A stretch of DNA of 64,000 nt from Daphnia carinata (lineage: Eukaryota > Arthropoda > Branchiopoda > Diplostraca > Daphniidae). The translations under genes were made by a program, and so were the position numbers. The stretch lies in NCBI RefSeq assembly GCF_022539665.2, contig NC_081340.1:3596001-3660000 (forward strand), in the 5' to 3' direction. Of the stretch, positions 11,442 to 22,533 are shown piece by piece. How positions within the stretch are numbered: position 1 is the stretch's first letter; every line of letters begins with the position of its first letter. Below the pieces are notes generated by a model that was given only the letters and a program-made list of their open reading frames with translations, was not told where the DNA came from and ran no database searches.

Positions 11442-11843
11442 TTGCATGTAAATTTAGTTCTGTGGGCGCCAGTCCAGAATAATAGTGTTAGAAACAACTC
11501 TTTTGGCAGCGAGGATTTTGAAATGACGCTGAAAGTGGAGCAAACTGCGAACTTCATAACCATTAGGCGCTCGTTTGCCATTCAAGACCTGCTTACACTT
11601 GGATATATTAATTTAAGATCCTTTGTCCCGCATGTAGAAATTTTTAATATTAAGTTACTTGGATCCTGTTCGGTTTTGCAAATCTCTCCTGCCTGGTCAA
11701 TCCATCAGCAATTTAAAACATATATTAATTTAACAGGAACACACGTAATAATGTACCACCTTTTAAAATTTTTCACTGTACCAACTTCTTTTAGCGAAAC
11801 CATGTGTGAAGATAATTGCTGCAGGTCAGGATCATGTCCTTAG
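11442..11843 (+). CDS. Hypothetical 133-aa ORF in the right arm
   Basis: Identical protein to the ORF at 5214-5615 in the opposite arm, in mirror orientation. No domain recognised. See that entry for the caution about conservation by arm homogenisation. Confidence 0.2.
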   Translation: MHVNLVLWAPVQNNSVRNNSFGSEDFEMTLKVEQTANFITIRRSFAIQDLLTLGYINLRSFVPHVEIFNIKLLGSCSVLQISPAWSIHQQFKTYINLTGTHVIMYHLLKFFTVPTSFSETMCEDNCCRSGSCP

Positions 11844-12570
11844 GATAAACATCTTGTTGATTCATCTAAAGAAACTGAAAATCTTCATTAGGAATTCTTC
11901 GAAACAAACTAGAGATGTTTAGTGAATTTCGCATGTTTATCAGACCACATAAAATCAATTGCTCTATTCTTTATTGAATGCTGCAGCAATTTTATATGGG
12001 ATAGGTGCAACAAACAACTTTTTTGTCCATTTCTCAAATTTGCATCCTCAATGTGTTTTAATCAGCAAAGGAATTTATTGATTCCTTAACTTCCTGTATA
12101 CATTTTTCTTACCTCATCATTGAGAAGAAATGAAGACCATCTTTGTGAATTGTTTACAGCATAATTATTTCTGCCTTGAAATTTTAAGTTCCATGCTACA
12201 TAATCAAAATGGGCTTTGGCATCTTCCACTTTCATCCCCTAGAAAAAAAAAACACAATAAACATATAGAAGGTAGATTATTGACATTTCCAGGTTCTAAT
12301 TGTACAATTTGCACATCAAGCATTTCATACTGCATGCTTGTTCAGGAATCACAGTCAAACAAGTTGTGTGCTAAAACTTGAATGGGGCTTGTCATTGCAT
12401 TTGCTGAAGGCTCTCAATCAGGACGCAGATTCTTGCCCTTTGATGTTTACCTATTAGAATGATTAAAGCCATACTATTGAGATAATTATATGACACAAAC
12501 ACATCACATCTTTGGATACTTACCAAATATTCTTCTTCAATTCATTTTTCAGATAAGGAATGACAACCAA
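11844..12570. repeat. Large inverted repeat, right outer arm (diverged)
   Basis: Similar but clearly diverged counterpart of 4490-5213. Identity drops abruptly just beyond the ORF at 11843. A short ORF at 12130-12381 corresponds to a region on the left that is broken by stops, so no functional gene is supported. Confidence 0.8.
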
Positions 12571-13837
12571 AATTGCAAAGGTTTTTGAATGCACAAAGGA
12601 TGAAACTGCATGAACAATTTCACCTTGCCATAAGGCGAATGGGTGCTGCCAACTATTCGCCTTTGGGGGCTACCAAATTTTCTTTCTTCCTCATGAAGAT
12701 CAGGGCCTCTACTTGGGATTCTTCTGCTTGGAAATTGCTTGGATCCATTTCATTGCCATACGAATTTGCATTCTAGGGTGTACATCCGTTAAAGCTCTCT
12801 CTTGTGGTAAAACTTTTTAACGGAACCAAGAAAATTAAATAGTAAAAAAAAAAACACAAAAAAAAAACACACACCTTCAAGACTACACACACAAAAAAAA
12901 AAATGCACGTGGTTCTTCAACACCCAAGAAACATGTACGTGTACTTCGGGTGTTGCCTGACTTTGGATAATTCTCGGGAGAATTCGATGTTGCCGTTGGA
13001 ATATTTCGAGACGAAAAAAAATCAAACATCTATTATGGCAATGCTTTTCATAATTATCCATTTATTTCTTCTTGTCATCGCAAATTCAAACATAGTGCAC
13101 AATAATAGCTCATGTTTTGGGAAAGTTCGTGAGTTTGCCATTACGACTTATTGATGTGCAATGGGAGCAGCTATAACCTATAAAATCGGTTTCTATAGCT
13201 CCAATAAAACTGTTAATTTTCTAGGTTCACACATTTAAGGTTCTTTTAAAAAATAACTAAACAAGGATGCAAAAAAATTTTAAAATTCTACTGCGATTTA
13301 CTGACAAAGATTCGCGTTTAAAACGACTGCAAGTTAAATCGTTTTTACATAGTAAAAAATAAAAAAAATTAAAATATACGAACAATCAATATGAAATGAT
13401 GCAGAAGTGACAGTCAAATTGTCACTAATGCAGTATGTAATATGTGTGTGTTATCGAGATAATGGCTGTTACCTGCATTCAGTCGTATTCTGTTGGTTTG
13501 GTAGAAATCATATTGCGTGAAACAAATGATAGAATAGATCTGCGAGAGTTTCCGACATTTATCACTTGTGCATGTACCTCAATTGGCGGACGGTGGTTTT
13601 GGCGGATATATAAGTTCTTGGCTCACCCAAAAAAATAATTGAAGTCAAACGTTTCGTTTTTTCTTTTTAATACGTGCCCCGCTCGTCAATGTGTTTGAGA
13701 CCTAGATCTCAATCTGTAGTAAGTCAAATAATTCAATGTTGGAGAATTAAGTTGGGTGTCTTTCCACGCGAATAAGGAACATAACGGCAAAGTATTCTTG
13801 ATATTAACTTAAAAAATCAATAAGTTATTCCGTTTTA
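12571..13837. other. Intergenic, no gene recognised
   Basis: Low-complexity A/C-rich patches (12840-12905) and short ORFs without family features. I see nothing functional to name. Confidence 0.5.
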
Positions 13838-14500
13838 TCAACCGATTTCGCCTCACCGTAGTTTCTCCCAGTTGTTATGCTTGATGTATTTCCTTGTTTT
13901 TATACGACGGAATTCTGCAATCTATTCAAAGACTTCGTGTACAAAGGGATACTCGAATACATCAGTGTTATTGACCTAAATAAACAAAAGCATTTCATCT
14001 TGTAGCTTGAGAAACAAATATGTAGGATTACCTTACGATTTCGTAATGCTATGGACGTAAAACACGAAGTCGCTTGCAGTATGTTCGGTTACTGGAATTG
14101 TAAAATTCACAAAACCTTTTGTTGCCTTCTATTTGGGTTTGTAAAATTGAACCGAAGGATGTTTCGCTTTCGTATTTGTTGAAACATTGCTCCATATGCC
14201 AGATTGCATTACTGACCGTAATACGGATGCGGAAAGTGAAGTACGGGACAGTAGGATTCCTTTTCCCTATGGCATGCCTCATCTGCTTCATCGTCAGAGT
14301 TAATACCCACTGTAAATTTTTTTAGCATTTGCTTCAGTTGTATCCTATTCTAAACCAAGAAAAACACCACAATGTGCACAATAATCTGCTTAACCTTCTT
14401 TTGCTTTTCCCTCTGAGGATTTTTCTAATTCGCTTTCAGCTCCAGAATATGTGGAAGAGATGATTCTCTTTCGGCGGCTGTGGTTCCCAGAAGTAGCTGA
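13838..14500 (-). pseudogene. Decayed CXXC1/CFP1-like gene fragment
   Basis: The minus-strand frame at 14049-14291 contains HMEQCFNKYESETSFGS, then CEFYNSSNRTYCKRLRVL. This is the characteristic CFP1 (CXXC1, SET1-complex CpG-binding subunit) C-terminal region. Where the family has a Cys-Pro-Glu-His, this copy has Arg and then a TAG stop. After an intron-like interval (donor near 14030, acceptor at about 13976), the frame resumes at 13838-13975 with VFEYPFVHEVFE and NNWEKLR, matching the next CFP1 block but with several in-frame stops and lost cysteines. A lysine/serine-rich stretch around 14390-14500 may be upstream sequence. The retained intron argues for a duplicated and not a retroposed copy. 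No intact CFP1 gene is in the window. Confidence 0.8.
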
Positions 14501-15125
14501 GGAACGATGTCTTCGTTTTGACTTTTCCTGGAGTCAAAATAAGTTACGAAATAAATTATGTTTAAGGAAATCTATTTGTAAACCTTTTTGTTTATTAAAT
14601 GTCGAGAAGGAACAGCTGTTTTTTGTTTTCTTTTCGCATGCTCCACTCTTAAACATCATCATCATCGGCATAGTTGGCTCCATTTCAGGCCGTCTCTTCT
14701 ATCACTACTGACTCAACTTATTCTATTAGTATTAAGAGAAACTTTGATAGGACTAAATTGAAGTGCAAGCGATACCTTAGGGTATTAATCTGTTTTAGGT
14801 TATGGCAGACATAGAAGAAATCCCACCTACTGCTAATCCCACATCGCACACACCCCTAATTGAAAAGTGGTCTCTACACCTAATCGTCACGTGATTTAGC
14901 AGTTTTCAGGTAGGACTGAAGCTTGACCGCTATAACCAACTGGAGCCAAGCCCTGTACGAAACATAATACTTTTGCAATATTGAAAACATGACGGTTCTC
15001 GGATTCCTTGCGAAATTTAAAAAATGAAGAACTACATGACGAAAGGGGCAATTACTCAACTACTGGTCGAAAGGAAATGAATGAAAATCATTAAACGGTT
15101 ACAGTTAAGTAAAGCAAAAAAGAAA
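14501..15125. other. Intergenic between pseudogene and tRNA
   Basis: No supported gene. Its left part may include further decayed CFP1-like exons that I cannot align. An A run at 15116-15121 is the RNA polymerase III terminator of the adjacent minus-strand tRNA. Confidence 0.5.
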
Positions 15126-15197
15126 GGGCTCGACCGGGATTTGAACCCGGGACCTCTCGCACCCTAAGCGAGAATCATACCCCTAGACCATCGAGCC
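15126..15197 (-). tRNA. tRNA-Pro (anticodon AGG)
   Basis: A complete 72-nt cloverleaf on the minus strand. Acceptor GGCTCGA pairs with TCGAGCC, followed by discriminator C. The D arm contains GGTCTAGGGGTATGATT. The anticodon arm reads TCTCG-CTTAGGG-TGCGAGA with anticodon AGG. The T arm is CCCGG-GTTCAAAT-CCCGG. Canonical A and B boxes are present and a T6 terminator follows (A run at 15116-15121 on the plus strand). It decodes CCU/CCC after A34-to-inosine editing. Confidence 0.97.
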
Positions 15198-16894
15198 GAT
15201 ACCAAGTCGTCAGCAAGAGAGCACAAGCCCGGTAAACGCATTTGAAGGACTTCATTTGTTTATATTACGTCAGCCTAAACTTCTGAACTCTACGTATATG
15301 GAATGTGAATAGGATTTAGACGTGACAGAAGATTGTAAACTGTCTGGGAATTTATCCTAATAACCATAACCAAATGTGAACTAGACAGACTAATGACTTA
15401 CAACCAATTTTTGTTATGGCAATTCCAAAAGCAAAAATCTATTGATGACAATACTTACCATACGCCCATAAACAAAGGATTGGGGACAGCTTCACATAAA
15501 ATGAACAATGCACCATGTATCCTGTGGCGGATATGGTTTATACTGCAAAGGGATAAATATTTTAAAATCTCCATAGTACTATTCTTGATGGAAATTATAC
15601 AGGTCATGAATACTACCTTCTGACAAAGATTTTGATTTCTGTTTTTCTGAAACCCAAACTATTTCCAGTATAGTTTGTTCATTACAAGAAAGGATGGTAC
15701 CCTCTTTCCTACAAGAATTGTTTGGTACGTTAGATATGATATGACTAGATAACGAATGGACAGCGATTCTCATTACAGTAAGCCACTCATCGGACTCGAA
15801 TCACACTAGGACTACCAACAGTTTCCTCTTAAGGAAATATTTGTATTTGCTTTTCCCACAAAAATTTTTACTTTTACGTACCCGACTGTTGAAGATTGTC
15901 GGTAATTAAAGAAACGGCCAATGTGTCCTGTCATTTAATCTGCAGACGCTATTTTTAAATGAGGGATGTTACATGCCGAGAAATCTGTAACCAAACAACT
16001 CCATCTTACACGAAGCTTAGGTCATCCATGATCTAGGGGAAATCAGGTGACAGTAAATTCGCAACGTTGCCAAAAACCACAAAAAAAATTCCAAGGTGAA
16101 AACCTGAAATTACGGCTTGGCGCAATCGCTTTTTGTTTGCTAAACCGTTTCTCCAATGGTTTCCCGCCAAAAAGTATGTTTTAGGCGCGTACTTTCCAAT
16201 CTGGGTCAATTGGGCGCTTTTTTCATGCACACTAGGTTGAATCACAACAGATTTTTAAACGGCGGTGTGAATGGTAGAAAATCAAAAAAAAACCTACCAA
16301 GGAAATATAATTTTAAACATGAATAAACCTGAATAGTAACAAAATCCCATGGTTAAGATCAGGGTAGACGCAATGAAAACGATGTAAACCGGATACGGGG
16401 ACAGCGACAAATCCTTTTCGGTTGAGTACATTCGGTTGGTGTTACGAAACCAGCTATGACAGCTAAAAAGTGAAATGAAATGAAGCATAAAATTCGATGT
16501 GCTTGGTTTTCTGAAGTCTCCTGGCGGCAGTCAGATGGAACTACAATTTGTAGGGGCTTTATGAAAAACCAGCATTCGTCAAATTGTTTTTTTTTTAGGG
16601 CTTTCTGATGCATACTAAATACCAATCAGCAGAGCTCTTGTGCTCTGCGTACAGCCTACTGCGTACTGACTAGAGCAGTGAGCTAGTGACTACTGATCTG
16701 ACTGCCTGTCCGACTGCACACCCCTGGATTTCGATTCGCTAAACAAACAACGATTCGGCATAAATCGATTTAAACAAACTGGCAGCGATGCGCAGTTGTC
16801 ACTTTACTTCATGCAAGTGTTTCTTTTGTGGCGAAGAATTGAAGTTGAAATTTTTATTCTAAAGAAAGTGTTTGTATTTTCTTGATCAGGATTA
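15198..16894. other. Intergenic, upstream of the ZXD-type gene
   Basis: No gene I can support. A minus-strand ORF at 16294-16488 encodes a hydrophobic segment (VYIVFIASTLILTMGFCYY) that could be a small membrane protein or an exon, but there is no family match. A minus-strand stretch near 15410-15600 looks like a decayed exon (contains EAVPNPLFMG before a GTAAGT) but needs a frameshift. The right end is probably the promoter of the following gene. Confidence 0.4.
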
Positions 16895-16910
16895 ATGCCC
16901 TGTGTTTAAA

Positions 16911-19108
16911 ATGGAAAGGTGGTTCAAATCAGACACCGAGCTTGCTAGTAGCATGGAATACGATCAAATTGGTTTATCTAGTGAAATTAGATCTACTCCC
17001 GATGCGCTCGTTATCTCTAACGATTTTTCTCATTGTTTGGGAGAAAAATTACCCCTTGAATTGTTGACCACTGATGAAGAAGGAGTACCCAATATTATAG
17101 AGCTTGAAGTGCAAATGGATGGCAAATGTTTCAATACCTCACATGAAGAAACGGCAGTGTTGTCAACTGAGGACTCTATTCTTTTTGAGGAAGTCCGTGA
17201 CACCCCAAATATCTTACATCAGGATGAAAGAGAAAATTTACTGTCTCTGCAGTCCAAAGTTGCAGATATTGTGGAAGAAAAGATAATGCTTTTAACACCA
17301 CATGAACTAGAGTCTATGAAGGTTAGTGCTCTGGAATCTGATAGTGAGAAAGAGAGTCAACAATCCAAGACAGAGGGCAATCCTCATGATACAAACACTG
17401 AAGAAAGCAGTGAGAAGATTCCCAAGCCAGTAGTGGTTCTACATGAAAATGAAACTCTCTACCTCTGTCCATTTGAAGAATGCTCAAAAGGGTTCCCTAA
17501 ATTATTCATGGCCAAAAGCCACATAATGACACATGTTGGAATTAGACAGTTTAAGGTAGTATTTATTAATATCCATACATTTTTTACTTGTGTAAAAGTG
17601 TTCTGTCCTTCACAGTGTGATGCTGAGGGCTGCTCTTGGTCATTCTTTTCAGAGTATAAACTCAAACGTCATAAAGAATGCCATCAAGGCAAAAAAGACT
17701 TTGCCGTAAGAAAACTATATTTTTGTGTTCAATTTTGAAGTTATTGTCATTACCTACTCTCACAGTGCACAATTTGTCGACGAAAGTTTACTACGTTGTA
17801 CAACTTAAATTCGCATAAAAAGCTTCACGATCGACCTAATATTTACACTTGTTCGATTGAACATTGTAGCTCAGAATTTCAAACTCAGAGGGAATTGGAT
17901 AATCATCTAAAGGTAAAATAAAAATTGTAATAATAACATTAAATTAATTAAAAATGGAAATTTCTTTCTCTAAATACTATGTTATCTCTTGTAGGAGCAA
18001 CATCGAGAAGTCGAAGCACCTTATGCTTGCCATCACTGCAATTGCGGCAAACGGTTTCATTCTCTTAACGCACTCACCACCCATCTTCGTAGCCATACTC
18101 GAGTGGGTCCATTGACGTGTCAGTGGGAAGGTTGTTCTCGCTCTTTCGATAGGCCATCCCATTTAGAGTCACACCTTAGAACCCATACGGGAGACCGTCC
18201 ATTCGTATGTCATTTTGAGGTAACTGACATTTGTTCAGTCGATAACTAAGTAATTGAAACAGTGTTTTGATTACAGGGCTGTGGATGGGCTTTTCGGACA
18301 CCAAGCAAGCTCAGTCGGCATCAGCGCACTCACAAGAATGAGAGACCATTCAAATGCCCTCATCAGGAATGCCATAAAGCCTATTTGAGGTCAGAACATC
18401 TGAAACAGCATCTTCTTAGTCAACATCATGGCATGAAAATGTTCCGTTGTCCTGTTGAGAGTATGTTCGACTTGTTACCTTCTACCTGAAAGATTGTATT
18501 AAAATTTTGACCTTCAGGCTGTGGCGCGGAATTTACGGCGAGGAGTACCTTGTACGTTCATGCCAAAAGACATAATGTCGACACCGCCAATCTTACCTAT
18601 CCGTGCGAGCACCCTGGCTGTAATAAACAGTACTCCGGCAAATCCAACCTGCGGAAACACATGGTTCGCTGTCATGGTAGCCGGGCTCCATCTGCTGCAA
18701 CTGCGTTGTCTACTGACCCATCACCTCCGGAACTGATAAAGGTTGCCGATCAACCCTTTCAGAATGATTATATCGCTTTGCTATTGGGAGATGACGAGGA
18801 CCCCGTCTCTACAGATCCTTCAGTTGTCACATTCCTTGCTGTTCCAACGGATAGTCTTCAAGTACATATAATAATCGCTCCTCTAGAGCAAGTTGATAAT
18901 CATAACATTTCTTTAGGATGTTGGATCTGGATCAAGCGGAGATTCAAACGTGTGCGTCTTACTTCATACTGGCGGTAATCACGAAGCTACTACCAGCTCA
19001 ACTGGCCACGCCCACATTGTCTGGAGCTGGCAGACAAGTCCCACGAAAGCGGCAGAAGAATGCTCCGAATTTAGTCAGTCGACTATCAATATGCGAGACT
19101 TGGAATAA
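16911..19108 (+). CDS. ZXD-family ten-finger C2H2 protein (ZXDC-like)
   Basis: Predicted join(16911..17555,17616..17705,17766..17912,17995..18219,18277..18460,18518..18861,18917..19108), 608 residues; every junction is GT-AG and in phase. Residues 1-180 are acidic and Ser-rich without a domain. About residues 185-487 hold ten C2H2 fingers. Many are of the form C-x4-C (CDAEGCSWSF, CHFEGCGWAF, CPVESCGAEF), and the last reads YPCEHPGCNKQYSGKSNLRK. Finger number and the CGAEFTARSTLYVHAKRH motif match the vertebrate ZXDA/B/C family; ZXDC co-activates CIITA. The nuclear role here is inferred. The start is the ATG at 16911; an ATG at 16895 opens a four-codon uORF. The last intron (18862-18916) is short and could be retained, giving an alternative tail ending at 18978. 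Confidence 0.9.
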
Positions 19109-19408
19109 TTCGGCTTTTCCCCTTCATGAATCCAATAATCCATGTTTATGCACCTTTTGCATTTCGCGTACATCGTAATTACACATGGGCACCTCTTCGT
19201 CTCGACACGCGCCACTGAAATGAATACATACTCGATTGTCTATTAATGCTGTTGTCTTGATATTGACTTCACTTGAAAAGGGTAATGAAAAATTAATAAA
19301 CTGATTCACCTGGTTGAAATGCTGAAGTACAACGGCAAAACCTTTCGAACCAATGATGGGTTATTTTCTAACATGGAAACCAGTTCAGCTGAACAAATAA
19401 AAACATCT
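19109..19408. other. Convergent 3' ends of the ZXD and GET3 genes
   Basis: Three hundred bases between two converging stop codons, holding both 3' UTRs. AATAAA-like signals are present on both strands (e.g. AATAAACTG near 19297). No other feature. Confidence 0.6.
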
Positions 19409-20820
19409 TTATTTCGGTGAATAAGGCTTCAGCAGATTTTCTGAAAAGTTCTTGACTTGCTCAACACCACGGACTTCTCGGTCTAGCAAGGGCAAACGTG
19501 TAACGTGGAAGTCTTCGTACAAATCGGCGATCTATAAGTACATTTGTGTTTATCATTTTTAGGAATTCAAACCAATTCATGTCAACCAATTTTTTATACC
19601 TGATCGAGATATTTAGCTTGAAGTTTCTTGCGAGCACCACATAGTCCACATGTTTCTCCAGTTGTTGTTTTAGGAGCATCGAGCAAAAGTTGATTAACAA
19701 TAATGTTGTGTGTATCAATATTGGACTTGGAAAGTTCCTGAACTAGCCGTTCTGTTTCATACAGTGATAGGAACTCTGCGATACAGACGCAGACGAAGGT
19801 AGTTCGATTCTGGTAACAGATTATTAAGAGTTCAAGCACACAACAATGGAATTATGATGAAAGAAATCGAGACTTACTGGATCTTTAAACTGTTCATTAA
19901 TTTGCTGGATGATAGGGAGCATCTCCTCCAAACGGTTAGAAAAGATGTCTGTATTTATACTGTTCATTCCAATAAGGCCTGATATCTGTAATAACCAAAC
20001 GGCAGGGATGAAATTCTGGTCAAGTCTATATGGAAATTAAATAACCAAATATACCTGATTAATGAATGGGCCTATCTGGGATTTAAGGCGCAACAATTTG
20101 CTCAATCCTTTTTCCACAACAGAAGGAAATGCAAGTAGGCGTAAAGTATGTCCAGTTGGTGCTGTATCAAAAACAACTACTGAAAAATTCATTCCTTGCA
20201 CTAGCCTTTAAATTAAAGATAAAGATAATCAGAAAAAAAGATAATAACAATTGGAGAATAAGACAGGCTATGTTTTCTTACTTCATTACTTCAACATAAC
20301 TCATTGCTTCATCAATGCCAGGAAAAGCTCCAAATATTTCCTGCATCAGTCCACGATTAGCTCTCCAGAAATTGCTCTCCCCTTCAAAATAATCATCTGG
20401 CAATTCATTGAATCCCACATTTGGATCAATTTCCTGAAATAGAAATACAGCTAAATATGGTGACAGAACATCTTATTTTAAATCATATATACCATGGCAA
20501 ATAAATTCTCAAAGCCTTTAACTTTACTTGGAACTTTGCTAAATTTCTGATCAAAGGCATCTGAAATGTTATGTGCTGGATCGGTGGAGATAATAAGCAC
20601 AGTTTCCCGCACACGAGCAAGCTGTACAGAAAGACTGCAACTGTTGTATGGGGGTTTAAAACACATGCAGCTTATAACATTTCAAAGGAAATCATTACCT
20701 GCAGGTTGTTTTACCTACTCCACCTTTACCACCGACAAAGATCCATCGTAAACTGGTTTGTTCTACTACATTCTTAACTGTTGGTTCAAGTTGAACAAAT
20801 TCTTCAACATTGGAAGCCAT
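19409..20820 (-). CDS. ASNA1: ATPase GET3 / ASNA1, tail-anchored protein targeting
   Basis: Predicted complement(join(19409..19531,19600..19809,19878..19985,20055..20205,20282..20433,20493..20634,20699..20820)), 335 residues, the usual length. The cytosolic homodimeric ATPase captures tail-anchored membrane proteins from the BAG6/SGTA system and delivers them to the WRB/CAML receptor of the ER. Visible motifs: deviant Walker [11 protein letters not shown] near residue 30, switch [15 protein letters not shown], switch II-like [10 protein letters not shown], a Met/Leu-rich helical region in mid-protein, and the zinc-binding CxxC in CGLCGARKK near residue 280. All junctions are GT-AG and in phase. 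The start ATG encodes [17 protein letters not shown]. The gene converges with the ZXD gene and diverges from the bZIP gene. Confidence 0.97.
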
Positions 20821-21706
20821 TGTTGCAAATAATGCTGCTAGTTGTCAGTTAGAATGGCAGAAGTAAAAATTATTAGCAATCAATAAGAACCTGCAGACGA
20901 CAAAATACGTTTGACACTTGTTTCCTTAAACAGAATGGTCGCCTTGCCTTTGGCGCGCAATTCAAACAATGTATTCAAACTATTTTTACAGACCAATGGT
21001 TTTTTATTTAACACAATAGCCCTGCTGATTGCTGTTTAGTCTTGCCTCAGGAAACCCCCTACCAAAAAGAATCTTATTTTAAAAATTTCAAAAGATTAAG
21101 TGATTTGCATCGTAATTTTTCTGCGTTTTTCTTTTTCGCCGTCAGGCGTCGTGAGGAATATCTAGTTAAAATCACGTAAATGAAATTAGGCAATGAATTT
21201 TTAATAACTAGCTTAAATTTCGATATTTCTTTTATTATCTTACTAAGTGGTGATGCCATCCACAAGCAATTTCATCACATGAGTGAACACGTGTAACATG
21301 AATTGGTGTAATTCAGCTAAGAAAATACCTGGTTCTTGTTTGGGAGGGGGAATGCCGCACTCTTTCCCGATTGATTGAAAGTGTAACGATAATTACTTAT
21401 TAAATTATTCGCAACAGAAACTAAAATATTCACGTTTTCCAGTAGAGACTAAATACTTGACGTGTTCAATCCACATGGACCAGTAGCTTTTTTGGAACTG
21501 GAATAAGCAACGGAATGGCGGACGTCATGGTATTAGCCACAAGAATGGCTTGCATAAACTTTAAAACATTTGGCATACATCTCAATAAAAGGGAAAACGC
21601 CAGAAGCGCCTAGTGAAAAGCCGAGTTGAGGTAAAGATGAAAACAGTGCATGAAAATAGCTTCCGGAAAAGAGGAGTGGTTAAATTTAAGGGCATGGAGA
21701 AAGGGG
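20821..21706. other. Intergenic between GET3 and bZIP genes
   Basis: Contains the GET3 promoter on the minus strand (no TATA box seen) and the upstream part of the bZIP promoter. No coding signal. Confidence 0.5.
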
Positions 21707-21741
21707 TATAAAAGAATTCAACAACACACGTGGATTCTCAG
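21707..21741 (+). promoter_or_regulatory. TATA box plus initiator upstream of the bZIP gene
   Basis: TATAAAAG at 21707-21714 is followed by an initiator-like TCAG at 21738-21741, about 33 bp on. The likely product is the leader of the bZIP transcript. Confidence 0.6.
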
Positions 21742-21805
21742 AATTCAATTTCCCCCCTTATTTTCTTTTCGCCATTCGCATCCAGATGCACAGGGTTCCC
21801 TTGAG

Positions 21806-21913
21806 ATGTCAAGCAAGAGTATGCTTGACTATTTCGCGAGTGAAAGCATAGTCAATGTCCCAATAGGCAGGCAGATCGTCGAAGCTTTTAAAGAGCATTA
21901 CTTGCCAAAATAA
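21806..21913 (+). CDS. 35-codon ORF in the bZIP leader (possible uORF)
   Basis: The first good ORF downstream of the TATA box. It encodes 35 residues starting MSSKSMLDYFASESIVNV, then TAA. The composition looks protein-like, and the ORF lies between the predicted start site and the bZIP reading frame. It could be an upstream regulatory ORF, a small protein, or chance. Confidence 0.35.
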   Translation: MSSKSMLDYFASESIVNVPIGRQIVEAFKEHYLPK

Positions 21914-22533
21914 TTGCTACAGTTTATTCAGCTTTGCGAGTAAACGATTACCTAATTATAAACGTTCGTAAATAGAGCCCTTAGATAGAATATCACATTT
22001 TGCAGTATAGTCGAATTGCAGAAGACTCACCAGGCAAATGTCCGAATCTAATGAGTTTCAAATGAAGTCTCTTGGTAGAGACCAGTAGGAGAAAAAAAAG
22101 GTCACTTTCAGGTCAAAACGTATGTTCGGCCGTCGGGGACATGAGGAGCTTTCTTTTCTACTGCCTAGCTGAAAAGAAAATGTGGGTCAGGTTCTTAACG
22201 CAATGGGTCATTCGAGGTCATCTATCTCTTGTGAGGTCATTTCACCCACATAGATGACCCTAGCACTTGTGCCACCCAATATTGTCGACGATGACCTTGA
22301 ATGTAGTAAAGGAAACTGGATGAAAAGTGTTAGTGGTATAGTAAGGAAGACCTACTACTGGGGGAGTAGGTCGATGACTTAAAACAACTTAAGCTCAGTT
22401 CATTGGAAGAAGGTCATGTCATCAACTCGTCGACATTCATTGGTCGTCCTCCTTGGATCTTACCCCAATATCGAAATCATCCGTCGTCAGTTACTCGAGT
22501 GTTACCGGCTCGGTCAGAAGTGGTCAATCGGAG
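21914..22533. other. Leader or intron upstream of the bZIP start
   Basis: No second ORF of note. The frame of the bZIP exon is open back to a TAA at 22390-22392, so an upstream coding exon spliced into 22393-22530 remains possible (AG dinucleotides at about 22393 and 22400). Confidence 0.45.

Larger units (their letters stand above)
8972..11843. repeat. Large inverted repeat, right inner arm (near-identical)
   Basis: Reverse complement of 5214-8090. Its inner edge is at TGCACATTACAATT and its outer edge of high identity coincides with the end of the ORF at 11842. Differences from the left arm include a longer intact form of the ORF at 9575-9829 and shorter C runs near 10180. Confidence 0.95.

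Noticed and set aside
15393-15773. ORFs on both strands, including a minus-strand exon-like piece ending at a GTAAGT
   Set aside because: A continuous reading needs a frameshift, no family is recognised, and no partner exons were found. Possibly a decayed exon.
16033-16625. Minus-strand ORFs with hydrophobic stretches
   Set aside because: One could be a small membrane protein, but start, splice context and family support are lacking.
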